Assembly (NCBI RefSeq): GCF_007692535.1
Contig: NZ_REBW01000144.1
Location: forward strand, 1 to 46,439
DNA from: Thioalkalivibrio sp.
Lineage (GTDB): Bacteria; Pseudomonadota; Gammaproteobacteria; Ectothiorhodospirales; Ectothiorhodospiraceae
DNA length: 46,439 nt
Direction: 5' to 3'
The position numbers and the translations under genes are program-made. This document shows positions 44,640 to 46,439 of this stretch, piece after piece. The notes under the pieces were generated by a model, which did not search any database, had not been told where the DNA came from, and saw only the letters and a program-made list of their open reading frames with translations. The first letter of the stretch is position 1. The number at the start of each line of letters is the position of its first letter.

Positions 44640-44955
44640 CGTGGCTCCTCCAGGTAGGGTTTGCAGGCGGCTGCAGGGGTTCTTTCCTCGCTGTTGGCTC
44701 CCGGGGCCGTTTGCCGTGCCTGCGAGCATATCGCGTTGAGACCAAGGTTCGCAGCTTGCGCATCGAGCGGTGGGGTGACGGCTCCCGCGAGGAAACGCGA
44801 CAGTTCCCCCTGAGCGCCGTGAACGCGTTTGCGGCCTTCGTTGGATCGCGCAGGTGCGCGTGGATGGCGCCTTCTTCGAAGCAGTGGGGGGTGGCCTCCA
44901 GTATCGTGATGGCCTTTCTGTCGCCCCAGTTGTGGGCGCATTCCGAGGTGACCGG

Positions 44956-45987
44956 ATGACCCTGCTGACCTGGATCGGGATTCTGCTCTGCCTGTCGCAA
45001 TCGGCGATGCTTTCCGGGTTGAATCTCGGTCTGTTCTCGCTGGGGAAACTCGAACTCGAGGTCGCTGCACGCAAGGGGGATGAGCGCGCCGCGCGTGTGC
45101 TGAAGCTGCGCGAAGACGCCAACTTCGCGCTGGTGACGATTCTGTGGGGGAACGTCGCGGTCAATGTGCTGTTGGCCCTGCTTTCGGGCTCGGTGCTGAC
45201 CGGCGTGGCCGCGTTCCTGTTTTCGACCGTGGTGATCACGATCTTTGCAGAGATCATTCCGCAGTCCTATTTCACCCGCAATGCGCTGCGCATGGCGTCG
45301 ATGCTGACCCCCGTCCTGCGTTTCTACCAGGTGCTTCTGTACCCGGTCGCGCGGCCGACGGCCTGGGTGCTCGATGCGTGGCTCGGCGGCGAGAGCATCC
45401 GTTATTTTCCCGAGCGGGACCTGCGGCAACTGATCCAGTTGCACATGGAGTCTGCCGAGTCCGAAATTGCCCGTGTGGAGGGGCAGGGCGCGCTCAATTT
45501 TCTTGAGCTCGACGACGTGCCCCTGGACGAGGAGGGAGAGCTGATCGACAGGGAGAGTCTGCTGCGTCTGGAGTTCGATGGACCACACCCGGTATTTCCA
45601 GTGATCTCGCCCAGCCCGGAGGATCCGTTCCTCCAGGCGCTCAACCGTTCTGGCAAGACCTGGGCGGTCATCCTCGACCAGGCAGAGCGGCCGCGACTCG
45701 TGTTGAGTACCGACGATTTCATGCGCGAGGCGCTGTTCGATCCCGACCGGTTCAACCCCTTTCGACATTGCCATCGCCCAATCCTGGTGCGGCGCGGTGA
45801 CACCAAGCTGGGCGAGCTGATTCAGCATTTCCGTCTATATTCCGGACCTGAGGGCGACGATATCGTTGAGGATGACGTCGTCCTGTTGTGGGATGACCGG
45901 CCCCGTGTATTGACCGGCACGGACATCCTGGGCCGCCTGTTACGGGGAATAGCCACGAGGAGAGGAGTAAGCGATGAACGACCGTGA
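44956..45987 (+). CDS. DUF21 (CNNM) transmembrane + CBS-pair protein, CorC/HlyC-related
   Basis: MTLLTWIGILLCLSQSAMLSGLNLGLFSLGKLELEVAARKGDERAARVLKLREDANFALVTILWGNVAVNVLLALL, FAEIIPQSYFTRNALRMAS, then CBS-like FPVISPSPEDPFLQALNRSGKTWAVILDQ. Confidence 0.87.
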   Translation: MTLLTWIGILLCLSQSAMLSGLNLGLFSLGKLELEVAARKGDERAARVLKLREDANFALVTILWGNVAVNVLLALLSGSVLTGVAAFLFSTVVITIFAEIIPQSYFTRNALRMASMLTPVLRFYQVLLYPVARPTAWVLDAWLGGESIRYFPERDLRQLIQLHMESAESEIARVEGQGALNFLELDDVPLDEEGELIDRESLLRLEFDGPHPVFPVISPSPEDPFLQALNRSGKTWAVILDQAERPRLVLSTDDFMREALFDPDRFNPFRHCHRPILVRRGDTKLGELIQHFRLYSGPEGDDIVEDDVVLLWDDRPRVLTGTDILGRLLRGIATRRGVSDERP

Positions 45988-46261
45988 AAAATATGCCGAG
46001 AAGATGAAGGCCAAGCTGGATGAGTGGAATGCCGACCTGAACAAGCTGGAGGCGAAGTCCCGGGAGGCCGAAGCGGAGTGGCAGTTGAAATACGACGAGC
46101 AGATCCAGGAGTTGCGGGAGCAGCGCAACCAGGTCGAGGAACGCCTGCGCGAGTTGCAGAAAGCCAGCGATGAGTCCTGGAAACGACTGCGGGAAGGGAT
46201 GGAACTGGCGTGGGACGACATGGCCAAGGCATTTCGGGACGCGGCTGACCGCTTCCGGTGA
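45974..46261 (+). CDS. Small charged coiled-coil protein (copy 2)
   Basis: MNDREKYAEKMKAKLDEWNADLNKLEAKSREAEAEWQLKYDEQIQELREQRNQVEERLRELQKASDESWKRLREGMELAWDDMAKAFRDAADRFR; overlaps the end of the DUF21 gene by 14 nt; gaggagagg upstream. Confidence 0.85.
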   Translation: MNDREKYAEKMKAKLDEWNADLNKLEAKSREAEAEWQLKYDEQIQELREQRNQVEERLRELQKASDESWKRLREGMELAWDDMAKAFRDAADRFR

Positions 46262-46303
46262 TTGCGGCTGCCAGGCAGCATCGTCCCTGGCTGACCGCTG
46301 GCA

Positions 46304-46439
46304 CGTCGGGTTACGCTACGCTAACCCGACCTACAGAACTTTCACGCTAACTTTCATGCCGTTGGGGGGTGCGGCACCCCTGATGATGAAAAGCCGCAAA
46401 CTGTAGGTCGGGTTAGCCCAAAGGGCGTAACCCGACGGG
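46304..46439. repeat. Compound palindromic repeat at the window edge: two inverted copies of a gtcgggttacgc..gctaacccgac(ctaca) hairpin
   Basis: Left arm cgtcgggttacgctacgctaacccgacctaca (46304-46335); right arm tgtaggtcgggttagcccaaagggcgtaacccgacggg (46402-46439). Core holds ggggtg-cgg-cacccc (46366-46380). Confidence 0.82.

Noticed and set aside
44658-44955. Possible pseudogene in the intergenic gap (readable ORFs on both strands)
   Set aside because: No motif recognised in either frame; openness is explained by GC bias.
44640-45257. N-terminal extension of the MgtC/DUF4010 ORF
   Set aside because: Overlaps the DUF21/CBS gene on the opposite strand and is low-complexity Ser/Arg/Pro-rich; conserved MgtC sequence begins near 44639.

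Overview
The window is a dense, high-GC, apparently gammaproteobacterial-type chromosomal region dominated by alpha-glucan (glycogen) and trehalose metabolism. The plus-strand block carries an OtsB1-like triple-domain protein (beta-PGM-like HAD, trehalose-phosphatase, GH65), a small membrane protein, glgB, glgE, a treS-maltokinase fusion, malQ and a second, divergent GH77. These are followed by an AMP-ligase/ACP/PlsC fusion, PEP synthase, an FtsH-like protease, a DJ-1/PfpI protein, a GNAT and a small coiled-coil protein. The minus-strand block carries treZ, treY and glgX with overlapping ends. Next come an ATP-grasp protein of unknown substrate, a lactate permease, a D-2-hydroxyacid (D-lactate-type) dehydrogenase, a cold-shock protein, gpmA, a DUF302 protein, an LplT-like MFS protein, a PLD-family protein, a small orphan protein, an MgtC/DUF4010 membrane protein, a DUF21/CBS protein and a second copy of the coiled-coil protein. 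Structural DNA includes a ~164-bp near-complete inverted-repeat (MITE-like) element, three REP/REPIN-like palindromic families and an AT-rich perfect palindrome. I saw no tRNA, rRNA, CRISPR array or transposase gene. All calls rest on reading the sequence and ORF translations and on remembered family motifs; no database search was run.
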